Below are positions 25,740 to 34,315 of a stretch of DNA of 64,000 nucleotides, piece after piece. The DNA is from UBA4575 sp002386945 (GTDB lineage: Bacteria > Pseudomonadota > Gammaproteobacteria > UBA4575). The stretch is taken from assembly GCA_943789445.1 (NCBI GenBank), contig CALSUC010000001.1, positions 248,001-312,000 of the forward strand, given 5' to 3'. Every line of letters begins with the position of its first letter. Positions within the stretch are counted from its first letter, which is position 1. The position numbers were made by a program, and so were the translations under genes. The notes under the pieces are model-generated. The model was not told the DNA's origin. It saw nothing but the letters and a program-made list of their open reading frames with translations, and searched no databases.

Positions 25740-25976
25740 CTACTTGAGCTTCTCCAAACGCTGTTCTAGTTGTTCTAGGCGCTCACGGGTGCGTAAGAGC
25801 ACCTGCTTCTGACTATCAAACTCTTCACGCGTAACCACATCTAAGTCCTGCAGCATCGATTGTAGGGCGAGTTTCATCTTGTCTTCACCAAAATTACGTA
25901 GGTCTTCAACGTTGTTGGGTAATAAGGCTCGGAATTTGCTGATGGCTTGTTCCATCGCGCTGGCATCAAATTTCAT
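25740..25976 (-). CDS. ubiK: Ubiquinone biosynthesis accessory factor UbiK (BMFP/YqiC family)
   Basis: 78 residues. The N-terminal amphipathic part (LLPNNVEDLRNFGEDKMKLALQ) is followed by DVVTREEFDSQK and a leucine-heptad coiled coil (LLRTRERLEQLEQRLEKL), the BMFP pattern. UbiK binds UbiJ and lipids and is needed for efficient aerobic ubiquinone synthesis; ubiJ is at 8741-9334. It is divergent from the porin gene and is often seen next to comM, from which the mobile-looking cassette has separated it here. Confidence 0.92.
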   Translation of the reverse strand: MKFDASAMEQAISKFRALLPNNVEDLRNFGEDKMKLALQSMLQDLDVVTREEFDSQKQVLLRTRERLEQLEQRLEKLK

Positions 25977-26146
25977 CTGGGTATGTTCCGTTAGGGTTGC
26001 CCTATCTTAGCCTACTCATGTGCCTGCTACGAGTGACCTAAAACAGTGCGGTGATGGGTCATGACGGTGCGCGAAGTTTCTATATGATCTGTCTTAAATT
26101 TAACCTAATACCTCTAACCTATTGTTTTTAAATGGGTTGTAAAAAG

Positions 26147-26161
26147 TGGCACGCAATATGC
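26147..26161 (+). promoter_or_regulatory. Sigma-54 (RpoN) promoter upstream of the porin-glnK-amtB group
   Basis: TGGCAC (26147-26152), five bases, then ATGC (26158-26161). This matches the -24/-12 consensus TGGCAC-N5-TTGC with one mismatch and exact GG to GC spacing. The start of transcription would be near 26172 and the porin ATG is at 26229. Nitrogen-limitation genes glnK-amtB downstream make RpoN/NtrC control likely. I could not identify NtrC sites upstream. Confidence 0.7.
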
Positions 26162-26228
26162 TCTTATCTCTCGTGTAATTAATATCGATTGCCAAGAAGG
26201 CAATAAAGTAAAACGGAGACTTACTTAA

Positions 26229-26912
26229 ATGAACAACAAAATTTTAGGCGCTGTTGCCAGCACTGTACTAGGAACAACTCTTTTAACTGCATCTTTCAGC
26301 GCATCTGCTGATGATCACCAACTGGCTATCAGCGGTAACGCTGGAATCATGTCGGACTATATCTTTCGTGGCATCGTTCAAGATGACGCCGTTGGTAATG
26401 GTGGTATCGATCTAGAATTCGGCGGTGCTTATGCCGGTGTTTGGGCCGCTGATGTCGGTGATGGTATTGAGTATGACCTTTATGGTGGTTACATCCATGA
26501 GTTTGAAAGTGCATACGTAGGCGTGGGTTACACCGCTTACCGTTACACCGAAGCAAGCTTTGATGATAACTATGACGAAATCAATCTATATGCCGGTGCA
26601 AGCATGGGCGCAGTGTCAGTTGACCTTGAATACACCACAGGTGAGTACGACGGTGGCTATTCAAATGGTGGCGACGATTACACCTTTGCAGCGGTAACAG
26701 GTAACTACGGTGGCGCATATGTCACTTACGGTGACTGGGGTAAAGACGCCAGTAGTGACATGGGTAGCTTCTTTGAAGTGGGTTACACCATGGAGCTTGG
26801 TGGTATTGAGCTAACAGGCGCTATCGTTGACACAACTGATGCCGATGCTATTGCTGAGCCAGATGAGACTCAAGCTTACGTATCAATCCACTGGGGCTTT
26901 GACATCCTGTAA
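26229..26912 (+). CDS. TorF-family putative porin (TIGR02001-type outer-membrane protein)
   Basis: 227 residues with a signal peptide (cleavage after ASA, about residue 27). The mature protein has alternating aromatic/glycine beta-strands such as AGVWAADV and AYVGVGYTAYRY, rich in Asp, Gly and Tyr. The opening SGNAGIMSDYIFRGIVQD is the signature of the gcw_chp/TorF group, and the C-terminal WGFDIL is a weak outer-membrane end. It probably forms a small beta-barrel. In many proteobacteria such genes precede glnK-amtB; the sigma-54 promoter at 26147 supports co-regulation by nitrogen. Transport substrate unknown. Confidence 0.85.
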   Translation: MNNKILGAVASTVLGTTLLTASFSASADDHQLAISGNAGIMSDYIFRGIVQDDAVGNGGIDLEFGGAYAGVWAADVGDGIEYDLYGGYIHEFESAYVGVGYTAYRYTEASFDDNYDEINLYAGASMGAVSVDLEYTTGEYDGGYSNGGDDYTFAAVTGNYGGAYVTYGDWGKDASSDMGSFFEVGYTMELGGIELTGAIVDTTDADAIAEPDETQAYVSIHWGFDIL

Positions 26913-26922
26913 GGCCTTTCGG

Positions 26923-26965
26923 GTAGTGGAAGGGTGAAGGTTTTTAATACTTCACCTTTCACTAC
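26923..26965 (+). terminator. Long stem-loop between the porin gene and glnK
   Basis: Bases 26923-26939 pair with 26950-26965 to give 16 base pairs with one G-T wobble and one bulged G; the loop is GTTTTTAATA. There is no T-run after the stem. It could end most porin transcripts, or protect an mRNA end so that the porin is made in excess over glnK-amtB from the shared promoter. Confidence 0.55.
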
Positions 26966-27081
26966 ATAAAAGATTTTCAATTTAGTGTGCTTATCGGTCT
27001 GACTGTAAGTGGCTGTAATAAGGAAAGAGTAACTATCTTCTCTCTCTCTTTTTACTAGATTGAATAAATCATAAAAACTGA

Positions 27082-27441
<360 letters not shown>

Positions 27442-27458
27442 AGGATTAGGAGAAAATC

Positions 27459-28706
27459 GTGGAAAATCAAGTAATCGAACTTGCATATGCATTGGATACC
27501 TTTTACTTCCTGGTAATGGGTGCATTTGTTATGTGGATGGCTGCTGGCTTCGCAATGTTAGAAGCTGGGTTAGTCCGTTCAAAAAGTACAGTTGAAATCT
27601 TAACTAAAAATATCGCTCTATATTCAATCGCTTCAGTTATGTACATGTTATGTGGTTACAACATTATGTACAGCGGCACAGAGAGCACATGGATGCCGTT
27701 AGCATTCGACATGCTGACCTCGGCTGATAATTCAGCGGCAGACGTAATTGCCAGTGGTGGTGATACTTACTACTCTGGTCTATCAGACTTCTTCTTCCAA
27801 GTGGTGTTTGTAGCCACTGCGATGTCTATTGTTTCAGGCGCGGTTGCTGAGCGTATGAAGCTTTGGTCTTTCTTATTATTTGCGGTTGTTATGTGTGGCT
27901 TCATCTACCCAGTTCAAGGTTTCTGGAAATGGGGTGGTGGTTTCTTAGACGCAGCAGGCTTTGCAGATTTTGCAGGCTCAGGTGTGGTTCACCTTTGTGG
28001 TGCAACTGCAGCACTAGCCGGTGTTATCTTGCTAGGTGCACGTAAAGGTCGCTACACAGCTGAAGGTAAAGCAGTGGCTATGCCAGGCGCGAATATGCCG
28101 TTAGCTACTTTAGGTACATTTATTCTTTGGTTAGGTTGGTTCGGATTCAACGGCGGTTCTGAGTTGGTTGTTTCGAACGTTGCTGAGGCGAATGCAGTAG
28201 CACTAGTCTTTGTTAACACTAATGCAGCAGCAGCAGGTGGTGTTATTGCAGCACTACTAACAGCTAAATTATTGTTTGGTAAAGCAGATCTATCGATGAC
28301 CTTGAACGGCGCACTTGCTGGCTTGGTTGCGATTACAGCTGAACCATTGGCACCTACTCCAGGGTTGGCAACAATCATTGGTGCTATCGGTGGTGTTCTA
28401 GTTGTCTTCAGTATCATTACCTTTGATAAGTTGAAGCTAGACGATCCAGTCGGCGCAATGTCAGTGCATGGTGTAGTTGGTCTATGGGGTTTGATCGCAG
28501 TTGTTCTATCGAACACTGATGCAAGCTTAAGTAGCCAGTTATACGGCGCAGTAGTTATCTTTGCATGGACCTTTGTTACTTCAATGATCGCTTGGGGAAT
28601 TATCAAGATGGTTGTTGGTATCAGAGTCAGCGAAGAAGACGAAATGAATGGTGTTGATATCGCGGAATGCGGTATGGAAGCCTATCCTGAGTTTGTTCGT
28701 AAGTAG
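27459..28706 (+). CDS. amtB: Ammonium transporter AmtB
   Basis: 415 residues starting at GTG behind AGGAG, eleven predicted membrane helices. The pore twin histidines are in GSGVVHLCGATAAL (about His177) and MSVHGVVGLWG (about His336), and the conserved Asp before the first is in ADFAGSG. It has no long leader and begins MENQVIELAYALDTFYF, with the start within the first helix. It imports ammonium and is blocked by GlnK, encoded just upstream. A strong terminator follows. Confidence 0.97.
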   Translation: MENQVIELAYALDTFYFLVMGAFVMWMAAGFAMLEAGLVRSKSTVEILTKNIALYSIASVMYMLCGYNIMYSGTESTWMPLAFDMLTSADNSAADVIASGGDTYYSGLSDFFFQVVFVATAMSIVSGAVAERMKLWSFLLFAVVMCGFIYPVQGFWKWGGGFLDAAGFADFAGSGVVHLCGATAALAGVILLGARKGRYTAEGKAVAMPGANMPLATLGTFILWLGWFGFNGGSELVVSNVAEANAVALVFVNTNAAAAGGVIAALLTAKLLFGKADLSMTLNGALAGLVAITAEPLAPTPGLATIIGAIGGVLVVFSIITFDKLKLDDPVGAMSVHGVVGLWGLIAVVLSNTDASLSSQLYGAVVIFAWTFVTSMIAWGIIKMVVGIRVSEEDEMNGVDIAECGMEAYPEFVRK

Positions 28707-28736
28707 CTGTCCTCCTCAGCTAAGTAGTACTTGATT

Positions 28737-28766
28737 AACGCCCCATGCAAATGGGGCGTTTTTTTT
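28737..28766 (+). terminator. Rho-independent terminator after amtB
   Basis: AACGCCCCAT (28737-28746) and ATGGGGCGTT (28751-28760) pair over 10 bases around GCAA, and eight T follow from 28759. It closes the glnK-amtB unit and lies before the opposing speE stop. Confidence 0.95.
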
Positions 28767-28777
28767 GCCTAGAATAA

Positions 28778-29635
28778 TTACGATTGCTTCAGAATAAAAT
28801 TAGGCACTGCTGTGGCTGCAAGGTGAATGCCATAGTTGTAGTAGTCAGTATCAAATTCAGCCACCTTACATTGTCGATCACGCACTAAATGCAATTCATC
28901 CCGTGCCGCCAGCGTGGCTGACCACCAACCTGTGGGATAGACCGGTTGTGGAAAAAATAAGGTCTGTTGTTTTGCGAAGCCTGCTGTTGCCATCGCCAGT
29001 TGCATCTTCTTGGTAATACTCTCCCAATGCACTAAGGGTGATTCACTCTGTTGCACTAGAATCCCATCTGCCGCTAACACACGTTCACAATCACTATAGA
29101 ATGCCTCACGAAAGAGACCTTCAGCTGGGCCAATAGGATCGGTACTGTCGACGATAATGAGATCAATGCTGGCATCTGCCGCTTGCTGCATCCATTGGAT
29201 GGCGTCAGTAAACTCAAACTGTACTCGGTTGTCTTGATTGGCAGTGCAGAGCTCAGGAAAAAATTCCAAGGATAGCTCGGTGACACGGCAGTCAATTTCA
29301 ACCTGGGTGATCTGTTCAACTTCTTTATGTTTCGCCACTTCGCGTAAGGTGCCACAATCGCCACCACCAACAATAACAACATGACGCGGTGCTGGGTGGT
29401 TGAATAGAGCAGGGTGAGTCATCATCTCATGATAGATAAAATTATCGCGTTGCGTGAGCATGATGCAGTCATCAATCACCATCAGATTGCCGAAGCTTTT
29501 AGTCTCGAAAATCGCAATTTTTTGATAATCTGTTTGCTCTTCATGTAGGCACTGAGTAATCTCTAGAGAAAATGCCGTTGCGCTATCGGCATGCCGTTCA
29601 GAGAACCAATGTTGTTGATTTGTGAGTATATCCAT
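28778..29635 (-). CDS. speE: Polyamine aminopropyltransferase (spermidine synthase)
   Basis: 285 residues. WFSERHADSATAFSLEI at the N-terminus, the decarboxylated-SAM pocket VVIVGGGDCGTLREV, and the catalytic VDSTDPIGPAEGLF (Asp as base) are present. It transfers the aminopropyl group of decarboxylated SAM to putrescine to make spermidine. It is divergent from speA, with 38 bases between the starts, so the arginine route to putrescine and spermidine synthesis share a control region. No speD or speB is in the window, so agmatine must be processed elsewhere. Confidence 0.95.
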   Translation of the reverse strand: MDILTNQQHWFSERHADSATAFSLEITQCLHEEQTDYQKIAIFETKSFGNLMVIDDCIMLTQRDNFIYHEMMTHPALFNHPAPRHVVIVGGGDCGTLREVAKHKEVEQITQVEIDCRVTELSLEFFPELCTANQDNRVQFEFTDAIQWMQQAADASIDLIIVDSTDPIGPAEGLFREAFYSDCERVLAADGILVQQSESPLVHWESITKKMQLAMATAGFAKQQTLFFPQPVYPTGWWSATLAARDELHLVRDRQCKVAEFDTDYYNYGIHLAATAVPNFILKQS

Positions 29636-29673
29636 ACTTATATTAACCGTTATGTACTGTGAGTTATTAAACC

Positions 29674-31563
29674 ATGTCTAAACAGCAGGACGCCCAGTGG
29701 GGGCCCGATCAGTCTCGCGAATCTTACCGTATTCCGGTCTGGGGGGAAGGTCATTTTGATGTGAATAATGATGGTCATATGAGCGTCACTATTAAAGATA
29801 AGACAGAGATAGATCTCTATCAAGTCTGTCAGCAACTGCATACGACAGGTAGCTCATTTCCAGTATTGATTCGCTTTCCACAACTGTTGGATACACGGGT
29901 AGCACAATTAGCTACAGCCTTTGACCTGGCGGCTAGCCGTCATGCCTATAGCCAGCCGCATCATGTGGTTTATCCAATTAAGGTCAACCAGCAACGTACC
30001 GTGGTCGAGCACCTGCTGAATACGCCAGACCATGCCATGGGTTTAGAGGTGGGTAGTAAGCCCGAACTATTGGCCGCCCTGGCCTTATTGCCACAAGATG
30101 AGCGTTTGCTCATCTGTAATGGATACAAAGATCGCGCCTATATTCGTTTAGCGCTGCATGCGCAGGCCATGGGTATTAGAGTCATTATCGTGCTGGAAAA
30201 ATTGGCCGAGCTTGATCTAATTACTGAAGAGAGTGAGGCGCTAGGACTGACACCTGATCTAGGCGTTAGGATCCGACTGAACTCAATCGCCGCTGGCCAA
30301 TGGCAAAATAGTGGTGGCCCGAATGCAAAGTTTGGCTTAGAGACATCGGCCTTACTGCAGTTGATCGATCAACTGCAGGCAAAGCGATGTCTGCATTGGT
30401 TGCGGTTACTACATTTTCATATGGGCTCGCAGATCTCGGTGTTGGCAGATTATGAGCAGGGCTTACGTGAGGCCATGCAGGTCTATGCCGAATTACATGG
30501 CCATGGTTGCATCTTAGATTATCTTGATATTGGTGGCGGTATGGCGATTGATTATGCCGCGCAAGCTGATGGCAGTTATTTTTCGCGGTCTTATAGTTAT
30601 CAGCAATATGCCAACTTAGTGATTAGCTGCGTGGCACAGTATTGCCAGCAGTATGAGTTGGCTCAACCACAGATCATTACAGAACATGGCCGCGCATTGG
30701 TGGCACATCATGCGGTATTGGTGACCAATGTGATGGCGGCAGAGGCCGTGCCAGAAGAGCTGCAACAAGAAAATAGTGGTGGGCTATCATGGCCAGCAGC
30801 GATTGCTCAGCAAGCCGATCAATTGCAAGCAGCGGCGATCGATAAGGGCATCATCCATAGTGAAGCGGTTAACGCTTTTCGCCAGTTAATGAACAGAGCA
30901 TTCCTTGAGCAAAAAATAAATCTGCGGCAGCGAGCCGATGCCGAGCAATTGATCCGCCGAGTGCAACACCAGTGTGCCAATGCAGAAGGTGAGACCACGG
31001 TAGAGGCCTCAAAGTACTTCTGTAATTTTTCTTTATTTCAGTCGCTACCTGATATCTGGGGGCTGGGTCAGATCTTTCCTATCGTGCCATTACACAAGCT
31101 AGAGCAAGAGCCTAAAATAGCCGCTAGGTTGCATGATCTGACCTGTGATTCTGATGGACAGATACAGGCCTATGTTTCTGTTGACGGTGTTTCAGATCAC
31201 TTGAAGTTACATCCGCTACCTAAATCAGAAGATTATCTACTGGGTTTTTTCTTGGTTGGTGCCTATCAAGAAGTACTGGGCGATATTCATAATCTATTTG
31301 GTGATACCCATACAGTCAATGTGTCCTGCAGTGAGACGGGTGGCTATATAATCGACGAATATGAAAGTGGTGATTGTGTGCAAGAGTTATTGGCCAGTGT
31401 GCATATTGATGCAGAACAGGTGACTCATTATTGCGAGCAACGCTTACAGCAACAACAATGTAGTGAGATCAGGATAAAGGAGATTTTACTCGAGCTAGAT
31501 CAGGCGCTAATGAGTTATAGTTACCTTGATTCCCAAGGCCGTATCGCACACCCTATAAAATAG
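29674..31563 (+). CDS. speA: Biosynthetic arginine decarboxylase
   Basis: 629 residues, the usual size of the large PLP-dependent SpeA with alanine-racemase fold. The PLP lysine is Lys103 in VVYPIKVNQQR, and HFHMGSQIS, IGGGMAIDY, EHGRALVAHHAV and the C-terminal NVSCSETGGYI (with the catalytic Cys) follow. It converts arginine to agmatine and CO2 for putrescine synthesis. The absence of a signal peptide suits a cytosolic biosynthetic enzyme. Followed by a YcgL-domain gene. Confidence 0.96.
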   Translation: MSKQQDAQWGPDQSRESYRIPVWGEGHFDVNNDGHMSVTIKDKTEIDLYQVCQQLHTTGSSFPVLIRFPQLLDTRVAQLATAFDLAASRHAYSQPHHVVYPIKVNQQRTVVEHLLNTPDHAMGLEVGSKPELLAALALLPQDERLLICNGYKDRAYIRLALHAQAMGIRVIIVLEKLAELDLITEESEALGLTPDLGVRIRLNSIAAGQWQNSGGPNAKFGLETSALLQLIDQLQAKRCLHWLRLLHFHMGSQISVLADYEQGLREAMQVYAELHGHGCILDYLDIGGGMAIDYAAQADGSYFSRSYSYQQYANLVISCVAQYCQQYELAQPQIITEHGRALVAHHAVLVTNVMAAEAVPEELQQENSGGLSWPAAIAQQADQLQAAAIDKGIIHSEAVNAFRQLMNRAFLEQKINLRQRADAEQLIRRVQHQCANAEGETTVEASKYFCNFSLFQSLPDIWGLGQIFPIVPLHKLEQEPKIAARLHDLTCDSDGQIQAYVSVDGVSDHLKLHPLPKSEDYLLGFFLVGAYQEVLGDIHNLFGDTHTVNVSCSETGGYIIDEYESGDCVQELLASVHIDAEQVTHYCEQRLQQQQCSEIRIKEILLELDQALMSYSYLDSQGRIAHPIK

Positions 31564-31610
31564 AGCCTTATCAATAAAACCGCTTAATTAAAGAAAAGTT
31601 GAGACCTGTT

Positions 31611-31895
31611 ATGCAATGTTATGTTTATCGTAGTGAACGTAAAAATGATACCTATGTGTATATGAAAGCCGGTGTTGAAACCACTGAATTACCAGAGTCA
31701 GTGACCCAATTCATGGGTGATTTAACACAGGTATTAGAAGTCGATCTAAGTAAAAAGAAATTAGCTAATGCCAATGTTGAGCAGGTGATGGCGGCAATAG
31801 AGACACAGGGGTTCTATTTGCAGTTACCGTCTGAGATTGATGACATCATGCGCGATATAGATAAGCTGATGCTTGAGCACGACACCTTAAATTAG
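31611..31895 (+). CDS. YcgL domain protein
   Basis: 94 residues from ATG 31611, which begins [18 protein letters not shown] like E. coli YcgL; an upstream TTG at 31599 adds four residues and is less likely. YVYRSxRKxx[27 protein letters not shown] and the acidic C-terminus mark the family, which has an alpha/beta fold but no established function in this context. Its stop overlaps by four bases the stop of the opposing DUF2256 gene. Confidence 0.85.
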   Translation: MQCYVYRSERKNDTYVYMKAGVETTELPESVTQFMGDLTQVLEVDLSKKKLANANVEQVMAAIETQGFYLQLPSEIDDIMRDIDKLMLEHDTLN

Positions 31896-32029
31896 TTTTG
31901 ACGACAGCGCTGGGAACAATACTTTACCTCATCCCAAACGGCCGCCCATTTTTTACGCCAAGTAAAAGGGCGGCCGCAGCGCAGACAAATCTTAGTCGCT
32001 AGATCACCCTTTTTTAGCATCTTGGCCAT
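31892..32029 (-). CDS. DUF2256 zinc-finger-like protein, 45 residues
   Basis: A 45-residue minus-strand gene, ATG at 32027-32029, TAA at 31892-31894. The product has Cys15-x2-Cys18 ([15 protein letters not shown]), then the [11 protein letters not shown] segment with Cys38 and Cys42. This four-cysteine pattern with FTWRKKW and WDEVKYCS is the DUF2256 domain, a small probable zinc-binding protein of unknown function. It begins eight bases after the nadA stop and so is likely co-transcribed with nadA. An internal ATG (32018-32020) would remove three residues. Confidence 0.85.
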   Translation of the reverse strand: MAKMLKKGDLATKICLRCGRPFTWRKKWAAVWDEVKYCSQRCRQN

Positions 32030-32037
32030 AGCTGGTC

Positions 32038-33078
32038 TTAAGTATTTTGCTTGGCAAAATCTAGCATGCGCTTAGTCGAGCGGAAGGCATCGACGCGTAT
32101 TTTTTCGTCAATCTCAATTGCGTTGCCACCGTTCTCTAGCACCTGTAGAAGATTCTGTAGGCTATTCATCGCCATCCAAGGACAGTGCGCACAACTACGG
32201 CAAGTTGCACCTTCGCCAGCGGTAGGCGCCTCGATAAACTCTTTATTTGGCGCTAACTGTTTCATCTTATAGAAGATGCGATTATCTGTAGCGATGATAA
32301 ATTGTTTGTTAGGTAATGTTTTTGCCGCCTTGATCAAGGCAGAAGTTGAACCAACCACGTCGGCCATGGCGATAACATCGGCAGGTGATTCGGGGTGCAC
32401 TAAAACAGCTGCCTCTGGATGTTGGGTAATACAGTCACCCAAGGCGTGCGCCTTAAATTCTTCATGCACTATGCAGGCACCATCCCACATCAGCATGTCG
32501 GCACCAGTGACCTTTTGTAAGTAATCTCCTAAGTGTTTGTCAGGGGCCCATAAAATCTTTTTCCCTTGATCCATCAAGTGAGAAATGATCTTGACCGCAA
32601 TACTAGAGGTGACTACCCAGTCGGCCCGGGCTTTTACCGCAGCACTGGTATTGGCATAGACGACTGAAACCCGGTCTGGGTGTCGATCGCAGAAATCAGT
32701 GAATTTATCTGCTGGGCAACTTAGATCAAGTGAACAGGTTGCCTCAAGATCGGGCATGATGATGCGTTTTTCAGGGCTTAATATTTTTGCTGTTTCGCCC
32801 ATAAAGCGAACACCAGCCACGACTAAGGTTGAGCCGCTATGCTCATGGCCAAAGCGTGCCATTTCCAAGGAGTCAGCGACATAACCACCGGTTTCTTCAG
32901 CCAGCTGCTGCAGGTCTTCATGGGTGTAGTAATGCGCAACCAAGGCGGCATCCTGTGCCTTTAGTAATTCTTTGATGCGCGCGATCAAGGCGCTACGCTC
33001 GGTGCTAGCCAATACTGGAATACGTGATTGAATATCCGCTGTTAAAGGGATCTGCTGCGCTAGTATGGAGTCACTCAT
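32038..33078 (-). CDS. nadA: Quinolinate synthase A
   Basis: 346 residues. Iron-sulphur cluster cysteines are expected at Cys115 ([14 protein letters not shown]), Cys202 ([11 protein letters not shown]) and within CRSCAHC (293-299), matching the three-cysteine pattern of this class. It condenses iminoaspartate with dihydroxyacetone phosphate to quinolinate, the first committed step toward NAD. The oxygen-sensitive [4Fe-4S] cluster is required. An inverted repeat in its promoter region (33115-33130) may be the operator of a NAD regulator. Confidence 0.95.
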   Translation of the reverse strand: MSDSILAQQIPLTADIQSRIPVLASTERSALIARIKELLKAQDAALVAHYYTHEDLQQLAEETGGYVADSLEMARFGHEHSGSTLVVAGVRFMGETAKILSPEKRIIMPDLEATCSLDLSCPADKFTDFCDRHPDRVSVVYANTSAAVKARADWVVTSSIAVKIISHLMDQGKKILWAPDKHLGDYLQKVTGADMLMWDGACIVHEEFKAHALGDCITQHPEAAVLVHPESPADVIAMADVVGSTSALIKAAKTLPNKQFIIATDNRIFYKMKQLAPNKEFIEAPTAGEGATCRSCAHCPWMAMNSLQNLLQVLENGGNAIEIDEKIRVDAFRSTKRMLDFAKQNT

Positions 33079-33114
33079 GTTGTCTTCACTGAATAAAATA
33101 AACTAAAATTAGGT

Positions 33115-33148
33115 ATGACCCTATGGTCATTTAAGCATCTGAATTATA
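33115..33148 (-). promoter_or_regulatory. Candidate nadA promoter and operator
   Basis: On the minus strand a -10 box TATAAT occupies 33148-33143. Right behind the expected transcription start lies the inverted repeat ATGACC (33115-33120) / GGTCAT (33125-33130) with a CTAT spacer. A repressor site just downstream of the start is a common arrangement for NAD-biosynthesis genes, but I cannot assign NadR, NrtR, NadQ or NiaR. No clear -35 box is seen. Confidence 0.4.
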
Positions 33149-33200
33149 CTACTAGAGCCTAGCATACATACGTTTTTGATTAAAAAGGATGAATACCATA

Positions 33201-33809
33201 ATGCGTCTCATAAGTGCCCTAGTTATTAGCTGTATCTTCAGCTCTTCTGTTTTTTCTAACGATGACTCCAGCCTCGATGCGCAGTTGCGTAGCGCTGCTA
33301 TCTTGAAGGCGGATGAGACCTTGCTGCTGAATAGCTATGTTTATTTCTATGCCGATAAAAAGGGCTACTCACTGCTCTCTTCAGGTAAATCACGGGTGAA
33401 GGCGCAAATTATCTTCAGTGAGAATGGCCTACAGATCATTCGCTTTAAAAAGAAGAGCAAGCGTTTTGAGACACTCTATAGCTTGCCATATGCCCAGTTA
33501 GCATCAGTTGATATTGCTGGCAATTCACCTCTAGTGCGTTTGGTCACCGAGCGTAAAGAGGATAAGGGTTTTGACAGTTTTGAGCTAATGGATACGCGCA
33601 ACGCATTTACACCTAGTTCAAGTAAGACAGTAGAAGCGAAAAAACTGATCTCAGCTGGTATACAGGGGCTGGATGTAAAAACAGTCGCCAGCGCGCCCTC
33701 TTTATCCAGCGTAAAGATGATGCAGCAAAAAAATCAGATAGAAGAATTAGAAGTGCGCGTTCAACTCCTGGAAGAGCGTTTGGATAGCTTAGCTACGCAC
33801 CTGAAATAA
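33201..33809 (+). CDS. Secreted protein of unknown function with C-terminal coiled coil
   Basis: 202 residues from ATG 33201; an ATG four codons earlier (33189) would abut its own AAGGA ribosome-binding site. The signal peptide MRLISALVISCIFSSSVFS is followed by a beta-rich domain (YVYFYADKKGYSLLSS; GLQIIRFKKKSKRFETLYSL) and a coiled coil near 175-200 (IEELEVRVQLLEERLDSLA). I do not recognise a family. It is divergent from nadA, and its last 21 bases overlap the end of the opposing SPOR-domain gene. Confidence 0.7.
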   Translation: MRLISALVISCIFSSSVFSNDDSSLDAQLRSAAILKADETLLLNSYVYFYADKKGYSLLSSGKSRVKAQIIFSENGLQIIRFKKKSKRFETLYSLPYAQLASVDIAGNSPLVRLVTERKEDKGFDSFELMDTRNAFTPSSSKTVEAKKLISAGIQGLDVKTVASAPSLSSVKMMQQKNQIEELEVRVQLLEERLDSLATHLK

Positions 33810-34313
33810 ACGTGAAGTAATACGTTTTTTGGCGAGCTTTTTCTGTACCTGAGTAAGATGAGCCTTGTCGTGGCTAGGGCCGACGGTGACGCGAAACCAT
33901 TGGCTGCCATCAATGCGCACGTCTTGAATAATGGCATTGATGCCGAATAAAATAAGTTGAGCTTGTAAGCGGCTCGCTTCTTGTTTGTCTTTAAAAGAAC
34001 CCATCTGCAAGACAAATAAGATGCTTTTATCGACCGGCTGTTTTACGGCTGAGTCTGTGCTTGGGCGCGGCGCGACATCAACCACCACATCGACCTCTGG
34101 TAGCAGCGTATAAAAAGTGAAATCACGTGTTTCTAGCTCAGTGTTGGCGGCGACGGTCTCTGCCTCGTCAGTCTGATTAAAGTGCTCATTCAGCTTCGGG
34201 AAGAAGGTTGCACTTAAGCCAATAATCAAGCCGGTCAGTAACCAAATCCAGCCGGGCAATGGTCGAACTGCCGATGCCTTTTTCGCAGTGGTTTTTTTCT
34301 TTGCTACAGCCAT
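33789..34313 (-). CDS. SPOR-domain membrane protein (FtsN-like)
   Basis: 174 residues: basic cytoplasmic N-terminus (KKKTTAKKASAVR), one membrane helix (GWIWLLTGLIIGLSATFF, about 21-38), a periplasmic linker and a C-terminal SPOR domain (KSILFVLQMGSFKDKQEASRL through WFRVTVGPSHDK) that binds denuded peptidoglycan glycan at the septum. This bitopic layout is that of FtsN, and ftsN-like genes often follow argS in gammaproteobacteria, so it is likely a cell-division factor. Starts two bases after argS. Confidence 0.82.
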   Translation of the reverse strand: MAVAKKKTTAKKASAVRPLPGWIWLLTGLIIGLSATFFPKLNEHFNQTDEAETVAANTELETRDFTFYTLLPEVDVVVDVAPRPSTDSAVKQPVDKSILFVLQMGSFKDKQEASRLQAQLILFGINAIIQDVRIDGSQWFRVTVGPSHDKAHLTQVQKKLAKKRITSRLFQVRS

Positions 34314-34315
34314 GT

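Noticed and set aside
26026..26039. Shared TACGAGTGACCTAA at 26026 and 62379
   Set aside because: A 14-base match is expected many times by chance in a window this size.
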